Of a stretch of 64,000 nt of DNA, positions 43,698 through 52,953 are shown piece after piece. Source of the DNA: Methylobacteriaceae bacterium. GTDB taxonomy: Bacteria; Pseudomonadota; Alphaproteobacteria; Rhizobiales; Beijerinckiaceae. The position numbers were made by a program, and so were the translations under genes. The DNA is taken from NCBI GenBank assembly GCA_947444195.1, contig CANEZL010000017.1, positions 1 to 64,000 of the forward strand, given 5' to 3'. Below the pieces are notes generated by a model. That model worked only from the letters and a program-made list of their open reading frames with translations. It had not been told where the DNA came from and searched no databases. The stretch's first letter is position 1. Every line of letters begins with the position of its first letter.

Positions 43698-44189
43698 TCA
43701 GCGCGGCTCGGGGGACGGAGACCAGGCGAGCGTCAGATCCATCGCCCCTGCCGCCACGGTCCTGAAGCCGAGACGTTCGTAGAGGCGGATGGCGTCGCGG
43801 TTGTCGCGGCCGACCGAGAGGGTGACGGCCAGGCCGGCAGCGCCTGCCTCCGCGAGCACGGCCCGGATCACCGCGGTGCCGATCCCGCGCCCGCGCCGCT
43901 CCGGCACGACTGCGAGATCGACGAGGGCGAGGGCATCCGCGCGCCGGTCGGTCACGATCCGGCCGACGCGCGCGCCGTCCTGGACGATCAGGTCGAAGCG
44001 CGCGTCCGGATAACGGGCGCGGTAGGTCGCCCGCTGCCCGGCGAAGCCCTGCTGCGCCAGAAGCGTCCGCAGGCCCGGATCGAGGCTCGCGAACGCGGGC
44101 GCCTGCCCGAACGCGGTCTCCTGGCACGCGGCGAACAGCGCGAGCAGGAAGGGCCCATCGGCCTCCGTCTCGGGGCGTCGGCACGGCAC
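43698..44189 (-). CDS. GNAT-family acetyltransferase
   Basis: 163 residues, GTG start. Acetyl-CoA binding motif VDLAVVPERRGRGIGTAVIR (R/Q-x-x-G-x-G/A), preceded by a beta sheet (DARFDLIVQDGARVGRIVTD) and followed by GRDNRDAIRLYERLGFRTVA. It starts 37 bases downstream of the tail-collar-like gene on the same strand; GNAT genes recur beside such collar proteins, so the two may form a unit. Substrate unknown. Confidence 0.85.
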   Translation of the reverse strand: MPCRRPETEADGPFLLALFAACQETAFGQAPAFASLDPGLRTLLAQQGFAGQRATYRARYPDARFDLIVQDGARVGRIVTDRRADALALVDLAVVPERRGRGIGTAVIRAVLAEAGAAGLAVTLSVGRDNRDAIRLYERLGFRTVAAGAMDLTLAWSPSPEPR

Positions 44190-44225
44190 GGCGACGGCTC
44201 TCGGATGCAGCGGCGCGGGGGGCGC

Positions 44226-44765
44226 TCAGGGCCGCGGCGGATAGATCCCCGACAGGCAGATGATGAAGTTCACCACCAGGAAAGGCTGCAGGTTGCTGTG
44301 GGGTTGGCTGCCGCCCTGCACGGAGATCGAGCCGTTGCTGAGAACCGCCGGGTTGGCGGGCGTGCCCGTGGTGAAACTCGACCCGGGCTCGTCCTGCGTC
44401 GGGATCACCACCTGCGCCAGATTGGCGTTGCTCGGGTTGGACGTTCCTCCAAGCGAAGCGTCCGCGTTGAAGGCGTGGTTGTGCGCCGGCATCTGCGGGA
44501 CGGTGAGGGTGACGGACTCGCTGCCCGCGCTCTGTCCCATCACGTAGGGCGACAGCCCCACACCGGTGCCCTGGTTGATCGGCACGCGACCGCGCAGATC
44601 GGGCAGCCCGAAGGTGGTCGTCCCGTTCCCGCCGTAAGCCGTCCCCAGCAGGCTGTACAGAGCGGCGTTCTGCGCGATCGGGAGGAGTCTCCCGTCGCAC
44701 GGGGCCCAGCCCGGCGGCGCGTAATTGAAGCCGACCATTATGATCTGACCGGTGTATGCTTCCAT
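44226..44765 (-). CDS. Phage tail-collar-domain (MdpB/TipM-like) protein
   Basis: 179 residues. The collar-fold signature is clear: GQIIMVGFNYAPPGWAPCDG, RLLPIAQNAALYSLLGTAYG, FGLPDLRGRVPINQGTG, QMPAHNHAFNAD and the end QPFLVVNFIICLSGIYP. Known as microcystin-dependent-protein-like or tail-collar proteins; they occur outside phages in many bacteria, probably in contractile-injection or envelope structures. No other phage gene is near. Upstream DNA is AT-rich. Confidence 0.9.
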   Translation of the reverse strand: MEAYTGQIIMVGFNYAPPGWAPCDGRLLPIAQNAALYSLLGTAYGGNGTTTFGLPDLRGRVPINQGTGVGLSPYVMGQSAGSESVTLTVPQMPAHNHAFNADASLGGTSNPSNANLAQVVIPTQDEPGSSFTTGTPANPAVLSNGSISVQGGSQPHSNLQPFLVVNFIICLSGIYPPRP

Positions 44766-45519
44766 GGCATTGCCCCCTCTTGCAAAATTTGAGATGATCG
44801 ACAGCGAAAATTCAGGCCTGATTTCCGAATTAATATTCTGAAATCAGGAAATTTTGATCGATTTTATGATTATGCCATAGCGCGATTTAGATAAAATACA
44901 ACATCGAAGACTTATATTACAATCGCTACCGCCCGAAATATCTTCAAATACGCACTTCACACAACTTAACAACTGCCAATGATGAATAAAGGCGCGCCTG
45001 AACGTCAGGAAGAAGACGCCTCTACAGAATTCCAGCATTCCGCTCGTGAGCGGGACGTGTCGGAGGTTCCACGGCAGACGAGGCTCCACCCTGCTTCATT
45101 CGAGCACGCCGCGGCAACCTCTGAGAAAGAGACCCACGGAGCAGCCCGAAGCCATCGCGCTTCCTCGATTCGGCCCGGTTCAATCTCTACAGTCGGCACG
45201 GACTTCCGATCAAGGGAAATCAGTTTTCGATCAAATCTCTCCGGACATCGCCCCACCCATCAGGCGATGGCATTCAATTTGACCAGACAACCGACCTCTC
45301 CGACATCGCCAGAGTAACACTTTAGACACACCTCCTAGGAATCCGCTGTTATCGTGTGCCAAACACTGATGTAAATCGGGATTTGGCCCGAGCGCACACC
45401 CCCCAGTACTTTTCAGATTGCAGTGCGTGTGCCTAAGGTTGGCCACATCCTGAAGTTGGCCGCCCGCCGGTTCCACGGCGCGAACAGCGGCGTGACGTTC
45501 CGGCAAGGGGCCTCGGACG
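44766..45519. other. Gene-free AT-rich spacer with inverted repeat
   Basis: About 750 bases between the divergent collar gene and the Hint gene. The part 44766-45000 is AT-rich and contains the inverted repeat CCTGATTTC (44817-44825) / GAAATCAGG (44840-44848). The rest is mixed composition. It must carry both promoters; no gene was recognised in either strand. Confidence 0.5.
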
Positions 45520-47028
45520 ATGGCGACGTATACTTATAATTTCACGGCCAACGGCAGCACCGGCAACGTCGTGATCACGACGGAGGATACGCCGAGGACC
45601 TATAATCCGGGTGGGGGCGCAACGTCCTACACCGGCTACCGCATCACCGGCATCTCGGGCACCTTCAACGGCCAGACGATCACCGCCTTGCTGGCCAGCA
45701 ACAATGCGACGTCCAACCCGCTCACGAACGACGGGGCCTCGAACGGCAATGCCGGCCAGTACGACAACGTGCTCTGGACCGGCGACAACCAGGGCAACGC
45801 CGGCGCGAGCTATGTCGGCCTCGACAATCGCGGCGTCGCCTTCACGGCTGGCGGAACCGACTACCGGATCTACAAGCCGTCCGCATCGACGAACACCGTG
45901 GCCTATCAGTCGAACGGCACCCTCGGGCAGGCCACGACCTACAACGCGGCCAATTCGACCCCGGTCTGCTTCTGCGCCGGCACCCGGATCCTGACCGCGC
46001 GCGGGGAGGTCGCCGTCGAGGATCTACGGGTCGGCGACATGGCCGTCACGGCCTCGGGGCAGCACCGCCCGATCCGCTGGATCGGCCACCGCAGCCTGGA
46101 CCTGCGCCGCCATCCGCGGCCCGAGACGGTCAGGCCGGTGCGCATCGCGGCCCACGCCCTCGGCCCGGACAAGCCCGCGCGCGACCTCTGTGTCTCGCCG
46201 GGGCACGCCCTCTGCCTCGACCTGCTCGGCGAGGTGCTGATCCCGGCCCTGGCGCTCGTCAACGGGGCCACCATCACGCAGGTGGAGGCCGAATCGGTCA
46301 CCTACTGGCACGTCGAACTCGACAGCCACGACCTGCTGGTCGCCGAGGGCCAGCCCGCCGAGAGTTATCTCGACATGGGCAATCGCACCTTCTTCGCGGA
46401 GAGCGCGATCGTCGGCCTCGCGGCCGCGCCCGACGCGGAAGCCGCCGACCGCACCCACGCGGATTTCTGCCGGTCCTTCCACGGGGACGACGCCGTGGCG
46501 GCCTTCGCGCGGCAGCGCCTGCGCGCACGGGCAGTGGACCTCGGCTGGGATCTGCACCGGGAGCCCCTGGGCGACCTGCACCTCGTGGTCGACGGCCACC
46601 GGATGGAGCCCGAGACGGACGGGCGGGTCGCGCGCTTCGTCGTGCCGGCCTCGGCCGAGGACGTCCGGCTGGTCTCGCATGCCGGGATGCCGGCCCTGGT
46701 CTTCTCGGAGAGCGGCGACCGGCGCATGCTGGGCCTGGCGCTGCGCGCCCTGACCGTGGATGACGGCCTCGCCACGCGCCACACCATCGACCTGGACGAC
46801 GAGCGCCTGGACGAGGGCTTCCACCCCGTCGAGACGGATCCGGCCCTCGGCTGCTCCTGGCGCTGGACCGACGGCCGCGCCCGCCTTCCCGCGGCGCTCT
46901 GGGCCGGCTGCAAGGGGCAGTTCTTCCTGCGCGTCGAGCTCGACGTGGACGCCCTGCCGCGATGGGTCGGCCCCAGGCACGCCGCCGATGCGGCCGAGGA
47001 CGGGACCGGCCTGTCGGCCGCCGCCTGA
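45520..47028 (+). CDS. Hint-domain protein with N-terminal repeat-like region
   Basis: 502 residues. Residues 1-145 are a Ser/Thr/Asn/Gly-rich extracellular-type region (NFTANGSTGNVVITTEDTPR). Then TPVCFCAGTRILTARGEVAV, with C150 as the first nucleophile, begins a Hint (hedgehog/intein) domain: VEDLRVGDMAVTASGQHRPI, RWIGHRSLDL, and CVSPGHALCLDLLGEVLIPA. The remainder (YWHVELDSHDLLVAEGQPAE...) is a typical Rhodobacterales/Rhizobiales Hint_2 type C-part. Such proteins are thought to be secreted and to self-process. Adjacent collar-like and GNAT genes hint at one accessory module. Confidence 0.85.
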   Translation: MATYTYNFTANGSTGNVVITTEDTPRTYNPGGGATSYTGYRITGISGTFNGQTITALLASNNATSNPLTNDGASNGNAGQYDNVLWTGDNQGNAGASYVGLDNRGVAFTAGGTDYRIYKPSASTNTVAYQSNGTLGQATTYNAANSTPVCFCAGTRILTARGEVAVEDLRVGDMAVTASGQHRPIRWIGHRSLDLRRHPRPETVRPVRIAAHALGPDKPARDLCVSPGHALCLDLLGEVLIPALALVNGATITQVEAESVTYWHVELDSHDLLVAEGQPAESYLDMGNRTFFAESAIVGLAAAPDAEAADRTHADFCRSFHGDDAVAAFARQRLRARAVDLGWDLHREPLGDLHLVVDGHRMEPETDGRVARFVVPASAEDVRLVSHAGMPALVFSESGDRRMLGLALRALTVDDGLATRHTIDLDDERLDEGFHPVETDPALGCSWRWTDGRARLPAALWAGCKGQFFLRVELDVDALPRWVGPRHAADAAEDGTGLSAAA

Positions 47029-47355
47029 GCGGAGAAGCCCGCGGGGTCGGCGCGGCGGGTACGATCCACCCGCCGCGCGAGGGGACGCGGCTGCGAGGCG
47101 CCGGCCCGCGGGCTCACGGCGGGCCGCGGGCCGGCGCATCGCGGATGCGGTGGACGGCCTCGTCGCGGACGGGCCGGACGTGAACGCCCGGCACGGATTC
47201 ACGAAGAAGTCGACCAATCATCCGCGGTCGGATGTTCGAATTTTCGACAAGATACATTAACTATGCCGGTAGCTGCATCGGGGCAGCACGTGCGTTTTAA
47301 GAAAAACCCTTCCGATGCCCGGTAAGATGCGTTCCTACACTTGGCGTCAAAGGCG
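47029..47355. other. Intergenic region upstream of the GGDEF gene
   Basis: About 325 bases. The stretch 47205-47330 is moderately AT-rich and probably carries the promoter. Nothing else was recognised. Confidence 0.35.
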
Positions 47356-48528
47356 ATGCAGATCGATCTTCCGACTCTCTGGTATCTGACCTGCGGAACC
47401 CTCCTCGTCGGCGCGGCCATGACCGCCTGGGAGAGCTGGGCGCAGGAGCGGCGCGGGCGGGAACTCGCGATCTGGACGGGGAGCTATCTCGTCTTCGCGC
47501 TCGGCTGCGTGGTGGCGGTGAACCGGGAGTCGCTGCCCGGCATCGCCGGATCGGCGCTCACCAACCTTCTGATGGTGCTGGGCTACCTCGCGGTGCTGCA
47601 CGGCGCGCGGCGCCTCGACGAGCCGCCGCCCCTGCGCGGGCCGGCCGCGCTGCTGGCCGTGCTGGCGCTCGCCTGGACCGTGGCCGGAGCGGGGCACCTC
47701 ACCGTCTTCTGGCATCACGTGGCCGCCGTACCGATCGCGCTGGTCTGCGGCCTCACCGCCTGGACCCTCCTGCGCAGCCGGGCCCTCGCCAGCCTGCGCT
47801 CCCGGCCCGTGGCGGTCGCCATCTTCGCCGTCCACACCCTGTTCTACCTCGTGCGTGCCCTGGTCACCCCGGTCCTCGTCGCCTTCCACGGGAGCGAGGT
47901 TCTGCCCGCGGTCGCCAAGATCACGATGTTCGAGGCGGTGCTCTTCGCCATGGCGATGCCGATGGCCCTCCTCGCCCTCGTGCGCGAGGAGGCGCAGGGA
48001 AGCCTGCTCGCGGCCGCGCGCACGGACCACCTCACCGGCCTCGGCAACCGGCACGGCTTCTTCGCGGAGGCCGGCCGGGTGCTGGCCGGGCACGGGCCGG
48101 ACCGGCCGGTGACGCTGCTCGCCTTCGATCTCGACCACTTCAAGACGATCAACGACCGCCACGGGCACGCGGCGGGCGACCGGGTGCTCGCGCTCTTCGC
48201 GGAGGTGGTGCGGGCCGGCGCGGGGCCGGGGGCGGTCCTCGGCCGCCTCGGGGGCGAGGAGTTCGCCGCCCTCCTTCCCGGACACGACATCCGGGCCGCG
48301 CGCCGGATCGGCGACGGGATCGCGCGGGGCTTCACCGAGACGATCGCGCGGGCGGACGTGCTCGGCATGCCCGCCACCGTCAGCATCGGCGCGGCCGAGG
48401 CGCGCACGGGCCGCGCCGACCTCGCCCACCTGCTCGCCTCGGCCGACCGGGCGCTCTACCGGGCCAAGGCGCTCGGCCGGAACCGCGTCGAGATCGCCGA
48501 GCCGGGGAGCATCGCGGCCGCGGCCTGA
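47356..48528 (+). CDS. Diguanylate cyclase (GGDEF) with N-terminal membrane domain
   Basis: 390 residues. Six or seven N-terminal hydrophobic segments (for example LWYLTCGTLLVGAAMTAW; LLAVLALAWTVAGAGHLTVF) and then a GGDEF domain: LTGLGNRHGFFAEAG, DLDHFKTINDRHGHAAGDRV, and the active site RLGGEEFAALLPG (GGEEF), which should be catalytically active and makes cyclic-di-GMP from two GTP. An RxxD-type inhibitory site is not evident. ATG at 47356 is preferred to the in-frame TTG at 47341. Confidence 0.9.
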   Translation: MQIDLPTLWYLTCGTLLVGAAMTAWESWAQERRGRELAIWTGSYLVFALGCVVAVNRESLPGIAGSALTNLLMVLGYLAVLHGARRLDEPPPLRGPAALLAVLALAWTVAGAGHLTVFWHHVAAVPIALVCGLTAWTLLRSRALASLRSRPVAVAIFAVHTLFYLVRALVTPVLVAFHGSEVLPAVAKITMFEAVLFAMAMPMALLALVREEAQGSLLAAARTDHLTGLGNRHGFFAEAGRVLAGHGPDRPVTLLAFDLDHFKTINDRHGHAAGDRVLALFAEVVRAGAGPGAVLGRLGGEEFAALLPGHDIRAARRIGDGIARGFTETIARADVLGMPATVSIGAAEARTGRADLAHLLASADRALYRAKALGRNRVEIAEPGSIAAAA

Positions 48529-48542
48529 CCCGCCCGCGCCCC

Positions 48543-49217
48543 TCAGCCGCGCATCCGGAACGGGTTGAAGTCCGTCCCCCGGTCGTAGCGGTCCGCGCCC
48601 TCCGCGCGCTTCAGCCACGCGATGGCCGGCAGGCTCAGGGGCAGTGCCGCCACCTCCCAGGCGACCTTGAGGGCCCAGACCGAGACGCCGAGCCGGAGGA
48701 GGTCCGCCAGGGGGTAGACCCCGCCGAAGGCGAGCGCGAGGAACAGGGCGGTGTCGACGGCCTGCCCCACTACGGTCGAGGCGATCAGCCGGCCGGCCAG
48801 CCCCCGGCCGGCGAAGCGCAGCTTGAGCTTGGCCAGGACGTAGGCGTTGAGGAACTCGCCCGCGAGATAGGCGCACATCCCGGCGAGCGCGAGGCGCGGG
48901 GTCGCGCCCAGCACCACCTCGAAGGCCGCCTGGTGCGGCCAGAACGGCGCGGGCGGGAGCGCGGCGGCGATCCCGTAGGCCGCGATCCAGATTACCTGCA
49001 CGGCGAAGCCCGCCCAGACCACCTGGCGGGCGCCGCTGTAGCCGTAGACCTCGGTGAGCACGTCGCCGAACAGGTAGGAGAGCGGGAACACCACGACCGC
49101 CGCCGGGAAGGTGAGGCCGGCGACCGAGACGATCTTGCCCGACAGGATCAGGGAGACGATCAGAACCCCCGAGAACAGGCCCGCGATCGGCACCAGATAG
49201 ATCTGCCGTTCCCCCAT
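48543..49217 (-). CDS. Queuosine-precursor transporter (YhhQ/VUT family)
   Basis: 224 residues, about six membrane spans. FPAAVVVFPLSYLFGDVLTE and VYGYSGARQVVWAGFAVQVI are the DUF165/Vut_1 signature; FLNAYVLAKLKLRFAGRGLA, GRLIASTVVGQAVDTALFLA follow. YhhQ of E. coli imports preQ0/preQ1 for tRNA queuosine. ATG at 49217 is the conserved start. Convergent with the GGDEF gene. Confidence 0.88.
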   Translation of the reverse strand: MGERQIYLVPIAGLFSGVLIVSLILSGKIVSVAGLTFPAAVVVFPLSYLFGDVLTEVYGYSGARQVVWAGFAVQVIWIAAYGIAAALPPAPFWPHQAAFEVVLGATPRLALAGMCAYLAGEFLNAYVLAKLKLRFAGRGLAGRLIASTVVGQAVDTALFLALAFGGVYPLADLLRLGVSVWALKVAWEVAALPLSLPAIAWLKRAEGADRYDRGTDFNPFRMRG

Positions 49218-49398
49218 CCGCCCCCCCTTCACGCCCCCTTCCCGCCCCACGCGCCGTCCCGATGCGGATCGCGATCCCCGGGCGCGCCCCCGGCGAGGGT
49301 GACGGCCGAGTTTGCGCAGGATATACAGGCGCCGCGGTCCTGGGGAGCCGCAGAGGGTCCTTCACCCGGCACCGCCCCACACGCCCAGATTGAACCCG

Positions 49399-50007
49399 AT
49401 GCCGTTCTCCGTTCTCGATCTCGTCGTGCTCGGCATCGTCGTGATCTCAGCCCTGCTCGCCGCCGTGCGCGGCGTGACCCGCGAGGTGCTCGCGATCATC
49501 GCCTGGGTGGCCGCCGCCGCCGTGGCTTGGTCCTTCCACCCCCTGCTGCTGCCCACCGTGAAGCAGCACGTCTCCAGCGACACGGTCGCCCTGGTGGGCT
49601 CCATCGCGGCGATCTTCCTGGTGACGCTCATCGTCGTCTCGCTCATCACCGTGAAGATCTCGGACGTGGTGCTCGACTCGCGCATCGGCGCGATCGACCG
49701 CTCGCTCGGCTTCCTGTTCGGCGCCGCCCGCGGCTTCCTGATCTGCGTGATCGGCTGGGTGTTCCTGTCCTGGCTGCTCCAGGGCAAGATGCCGGACTGG
49801 GCCGCCCAGGCCCGCACGCAGCCGATCCTGGAGAAGTACGGGCAGGTGCTGGTGGCGCAGCTGCCCGAGAACCCCGACAACTTCCTGAAGAAGCTCAAGA
49901 AGCCGAAGGTCGACACGCCGCCGAACGAGCCGGTGGACGCGCCCGCCGAGGAGGCGCCGGCCCAGCGCCGCACCGACGGGGGAGCCGCGACGGCGCCGCG
50001 ACGCTGA
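49399..50007 (+). CDS. CvpA-family membrane protein
   Basis: 202 residues with four membrane spans: VLDLVVLGIVVISALLAAVR (the family opening), VLAIIAWVAAAAVAWSFHPL, LVGSIAAIFLVTLIVVSLIT and GFLFGAARGFLICVIGWVF. The C-terminal 50 residues are charged and cytosolic. CvpA proteins act in envelope stress/colicin V export; the gene precedes purF in many Proteobacteria, as here (163 bases). Confidence 0.88.
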   Translation: MPFSVLDLVVLGIVVISALLAAVRGVTREVLAIIAWVAAAAVAWSFHPLLLPTVKQHVSSDTVALVGSIAAIFLVTLIVVSLITVKISDVVLDSRIGAIDRSLGFLFGAARGFLICVIGWVFLSWLLQGKMPDWAAQARTQPILEKYGQVLVAQLPENPDNFLKKLKKPKVDTPPNEPVDAPAEEAPAQRRTDGGAATAPRR

Positions 50008-50169
50008 CCTGCGCGCGCCGACGCTTGGTTGGCTGAGGGAAAACCCTTAGATACCCGGCTGTCCACGCCGGATGGCACGATTCCACGAACGGGCTCCCGC
50101 GGGTCCGCTCCAGGGATCCGCCGGCGCATCCGCCCCTGCGCCGGCGGCATTGAGGGATCGACCGAGTCC

Positions 50170-51645
50170 ATGTCCTACCGCGCCGTTGTCCCTCCTCACG
50201 CCGATCCGGATCTCGACGGCGACACGCTGCGCGAGGAATGCGGCGTGTTCGGCATCTTCGGGCATCCGGACGCCTCGGCCATCGTGGCGCTGGGGCTCCA
50301 CGCCCTGCAGCACCGGGGACAGGAGGCCGCGGGCATCGTCTCCTTCGACGGGGAGGTGTTCCATTCCGAGCGCCGCCCCGGCCTGGTGGGCGACTCGTTC
50401 TCGGACGGCGAGACCATCGCCCGGCTGAAGGGCCCGGCCGCCATCGGCCACGTGCGCTACTCGACCACCGGCGGCACCATCCTGCGCAACGTGCAGCCGC
50501 TCTTCGCGGAACTGGCGAGCGGCGGCCTCGCGGTGGCGCATAACGGCAACCTGACGAACGCCCTCTCGATCCGCCGCGACCTCGTGCGCGACGGCGCCAT
50601 CACCCAGTCCACCTCGGACACCGAGGTGATCCTGCATCTCGCCGCGCGCTCGCGCAAACCGCGGATCATCGACCGCTTCACCGAGGCGCTCCAGGCCATC
50701 CAGGGCGCCTACGCCATCGTCGCGCTGACGAACAAGAAGCTCATCGGCGCCCGCGACCCGCTGGGCATCCGCCCCCTGGTGCTGGGCGAGCTCGACGGGC
50801 GCTACATGCTCGCCTCCGAGACCTGCGCGCTCGACATCATCGGCGCCAAGTTCGTGCGCGACATCGAGAACGGCGAGATCGTGGTGATCTCGGAAGAGGG
50901 CATCGAGTCCCTGCGCTTCGCCGAGCGGCGACCGCTGCGCCCGTGCATCTTCGAGTACATCTACTTCGCCCGGCCCGATTCCGTGGTGAACGGCAAGAGC
51001 GTCTACGCGGTCCGCAAGAACATCGGCCAGGAACTCGCCCGCGAGACGGGGGTGGAGGCCGACGTGGTGGTGCCGGTGCCCGATTCCGGCGTGCCGGCGG
51101 CGCTGGGCTTCGCGCAGGAGACCGGCCTGCCCTTCGAGATGGGCATCATCCGCAACCACTATGTGGGCCGCACCTTCATCCAGCCCACGCAATCCGTGCG
51201 CGAGCTCGGCGTGCGCATGAAGCACTCGGCCAACCGCGCGGCGATCGAGGGCCGGCGCATCGTCCTCGTGGACGACAGCCTCGTGCGGGGCACCACCTCG
51301 GTGAAGATCGTGCGCATGATGCGCGAGGCCGGCGCCCGCGAGGTGCATTTCCGCATCGCCTCGCCGCCGATTACCCATCCCGACTTCTACGGCATCGACA
51401 CGCCGGAGCGCGAGAAGCTGCTCGCCGCGACCCACGATCTCGAGGGCATGCGCCGCTACATCGGCGCCGATTCCCTGGCCTTCCTCTCCATCCCCGGCCT
51501 GTACCGGGCCATGGGCGAGCGCGAGCGCGACGCGGCCTGCCCGCAATACACCGACCATTGCTTCACCGGCGACTACCCCACCGGGCTCGCCGACCTCGCC
51601 ATCGCCGGCCCGCGGCGCCTCGCGCTCCTGGCCGAAGCGGATTGA
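50170..51645 (+). CDS. purF: Amidophosphoribosyltransferase (glutamine)
   Basis: 491 residues. First committed step of de novo purine synthesis. A short propeptide (1-23) precedes C24 in REECGVFGIFGHPDASAIV, which becomes the N-terminal nucleophile after self-processing. QHRGQEAAGIVS, GHVRYSTTGGT and NGNLTN form the glutaminase site; the PRTase motif VVLVDDSLVRGTTS (here RIVLVDDSLVRGTTSVKIVR) is present. Start ATG 50170. The SDR gene begins 5 bases after the stop. Confidence 0.97.
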   Translation: MSYRAVVPPHADPDLDGDTLREECGVFGIFGHPDASAIVALGLHALQHRGQEAAGIVSFDGEVFHSERRPGLVGDSFSDGETIARLKGPAAIGHVRYSTTGGTILRNVQPLFAELASGGLAVAHNGNLTNALSIRRDLVRDGAITQSTSDTEVILHLAARSRKPRIIDRFTEALQAIQGAYAIVALTNKKLIGARDPLGIRPLVLGELDGRYMLASETCALDIIGAKFVRDIENGEIVVISEEGIESLRFAERRPLRPCIFEYIYFARPDSVVNGKSVYAVRKNIGQELARETGVEADVVVPVPDSGVPAALGFAQETGLPFEMGIIRNHYVGRTFIQPTQSVRELGVRMKHSANRAAIEGRRIVLVDDSLVRGTTSVKIVRMMREAGAREVHFRIASPPITHPDFYGIDTPEREKLLAATHDLEGMRRYIGADSLAFLSIPGLYRAMGERERDAACPQYTDHCFTGDYPTGLADLAIAGPRRLALLAEAD

Positions 51646-51650
51646 CCGGA

Positions 51651-52397
51651 ATGACCGACAGGATCCTCGAGGGCCGCGTGGCCCTCGTCACGGGCGCCTC
51701 GCGCGGGATCGGGCGCGCCGCCGCCCTGGCGCTCGCGGGGGCCGGCGCCCACGTGATCGCGGTGGCCCGCACACAGGGGGCGCTGGAGGAACTCGACGAC
51801 GCGGTCCGGCGCACGGGGGCGGACGGCGCCACCCTGGTCCCCCTCGATCTCACCGACTACGACGGCATCGACCGGCTCGGCGCGGCGATCAACGCGCGCT
51901 GGCGGCACCTCGACGTCGTGGTGGGCAATGCCGGCATCCTCGGCAACCTCATGCCGGTCGGCCACGTCACGCCCAAGGTCTGGGCGCAGGTGATGGACGT
52001 CAACGTCACCGCCAACTGGCGCCTGCTGCGCTCCGTCGATCCGCTGCTGCAGATGTCGGATGCGGGCCGCGCGATCTTCGTCTCCTCGGGGGCCGCCGCG
52101 AAGTGCCGGGCCTACTGGGGGCCCTACTCCGTCTCGAAGGCGGCGCTGGAGGCCCTGGTGCGCACCTACGCCGCCGAGACCGCGCGCACCGCCATCCGCG
52201 CCATGCTGCTCAACCCCGGCCCCCTGCGCACCGACATGCGCGCCGCCGCGATGCCGGGGGAGGACCCGCTGACCCTGCGCACGCCGGACGACCTCGCCCC
52301 GCACTTCGTGCGCCTCGCCGCCCCGGCCTGGACCGAGACGGGCAAGATCTACGATTTCCCGAGCGACCGCGTTCAGGATTTCCGGGCCCCCGAGTAA
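51651..52397 (+). CDS. Short-chain dehydrogenase/reductase
   Basis: 248 residues. Rossmann motif VALVTGASRGIGRAAALALA, NAG motif in VVVGNAGILGN, and the catalytic Ser-Tyr-Lys in VSSGAAAKCRAYWGPYSVSK. Ends GKIYDFPSDRVQDFRAPE. It begins 5 bases after purF, so it is co-transcribed with it; SDRs of this kind follow purF in many Rhizobiales. Substrate unknown. Confidence 0.92.
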   Translation: MTDRILEGRVALVTGASRGIGRAAALALAGAGAHVIAVARTQGALEELDDAVRRTGADGATLVPLDLTDYDGIDRLGAAINARWRHLDVVVGNAGILGNLMPVGHVTPKVWAQVMDVNVTANWRLLRSVDPLLQMSDAGRAIFVSSGAAAKCRAYWGPYSVSKAALEALVRTYAAETARTAIRAMLLNPGPLRTDMRAAAMPGEDPLTLRTPDDLAPHFVRLAAPAWTETGKIYDFPSDRVQDFRAPE

Positions 52398-52404
52398 CGG
52401 GGGG

Positions 52405-52424
52405 CCGGGGCCTTCAGGCCCCGG
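52405..52424 (+). terminator. Terminator hairpin after the purF-SDR unit
   Basis: CCGGGGCC (52405-52412), loop TTCA, GGCCCCGG (52417-52424): perfect 8-bp stem starting 8 bases after the SDR stop. Confidence 0.6.
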
Positions 52425-52466
52425 CGGGCGCGGGCGGAGCCCGCCTTCTTTGCGAGACCACGTCCC

Positions 52467-52877
52467 ATGATCGACGTCCGCTGCATCTGCGCCATCGGCC
52501 AGCGGGGCCAGCTCGGCCTCGACGGGCAATTGCCCTGGGAGGGCAACACCGATCCGGTCTTCGTGGAGGACGTGACGCGCTTCTTCGCCCTCACCATGGG
52601 CCACGTGCTGATCGCGGGGCCGAAGACCGTCGCCTCGGTGCCGGAATTCGCCTTCAGGGACCGCACCATCGACGTGATCCGCTCGCACGAGGATCCGGAG
52701 CAGGTCCTGGCGCGCTATCCGGGCCGGCGCATCTTCGTGGGCGGCGGCATCGCCGTGTGGAACGTCTACGCCCGGTACATCCAGCACTGGGACGTGACCC
52801 GCCTGCCCTACGACGGCGAGGCCGACCGCTGGTTCGACCCGGCCTGGCTGGTGGGCGGCCCCCTGCGGACGCCCTGA
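52467..52877 (+). CDS. Dihydrofolate reductase-like protein
   Basis: 136 residues. MIDVRCICAIGQRGQLGLDG, QLPWEGNTDP (the L-P-W substrate motif) and HVLIAGPKTVASVPEFAF with RRIFVGGGIAVWNVYARY follow the DHFR fold, but the sequence is shorter than FolA (about 160) and the RIFVGGG motif shows a RibD-C/dihydrofolate reductase-type fold. Probably a truncated-length DHFR-family reductase whose substrate is not known. It is alone between the SDR terminator and the GCS2 gene. Confidence 0.8.
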   Translation: MIDVRCICAIGQRGQLGLDGQLPWEGNTDPVFVEDVTRFFALTMGHVLIAGPKTVASVPEFAFRDRTIDVIRSHEDPEQVLARYPGRRIFVGGGIAVWNVYARYIQHWDVTRLPYDGEADRWFDPAWLVGGPLRTP

Positions 52878-52953
52878 ATCGGGCCGTAAACATTTCCCCG
52901 CTTCGTGCGTTGGCCCGCCACGTGTTCGGGCTGCGTCAGGGGGGATGCGGGTG

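Noticed and set aside
45231..45506. Short open frames in the spacer between the collar and Hint genes
   Set aside because: No ribosome site with sensible spacing, no domain, and composition typical of chance frames.
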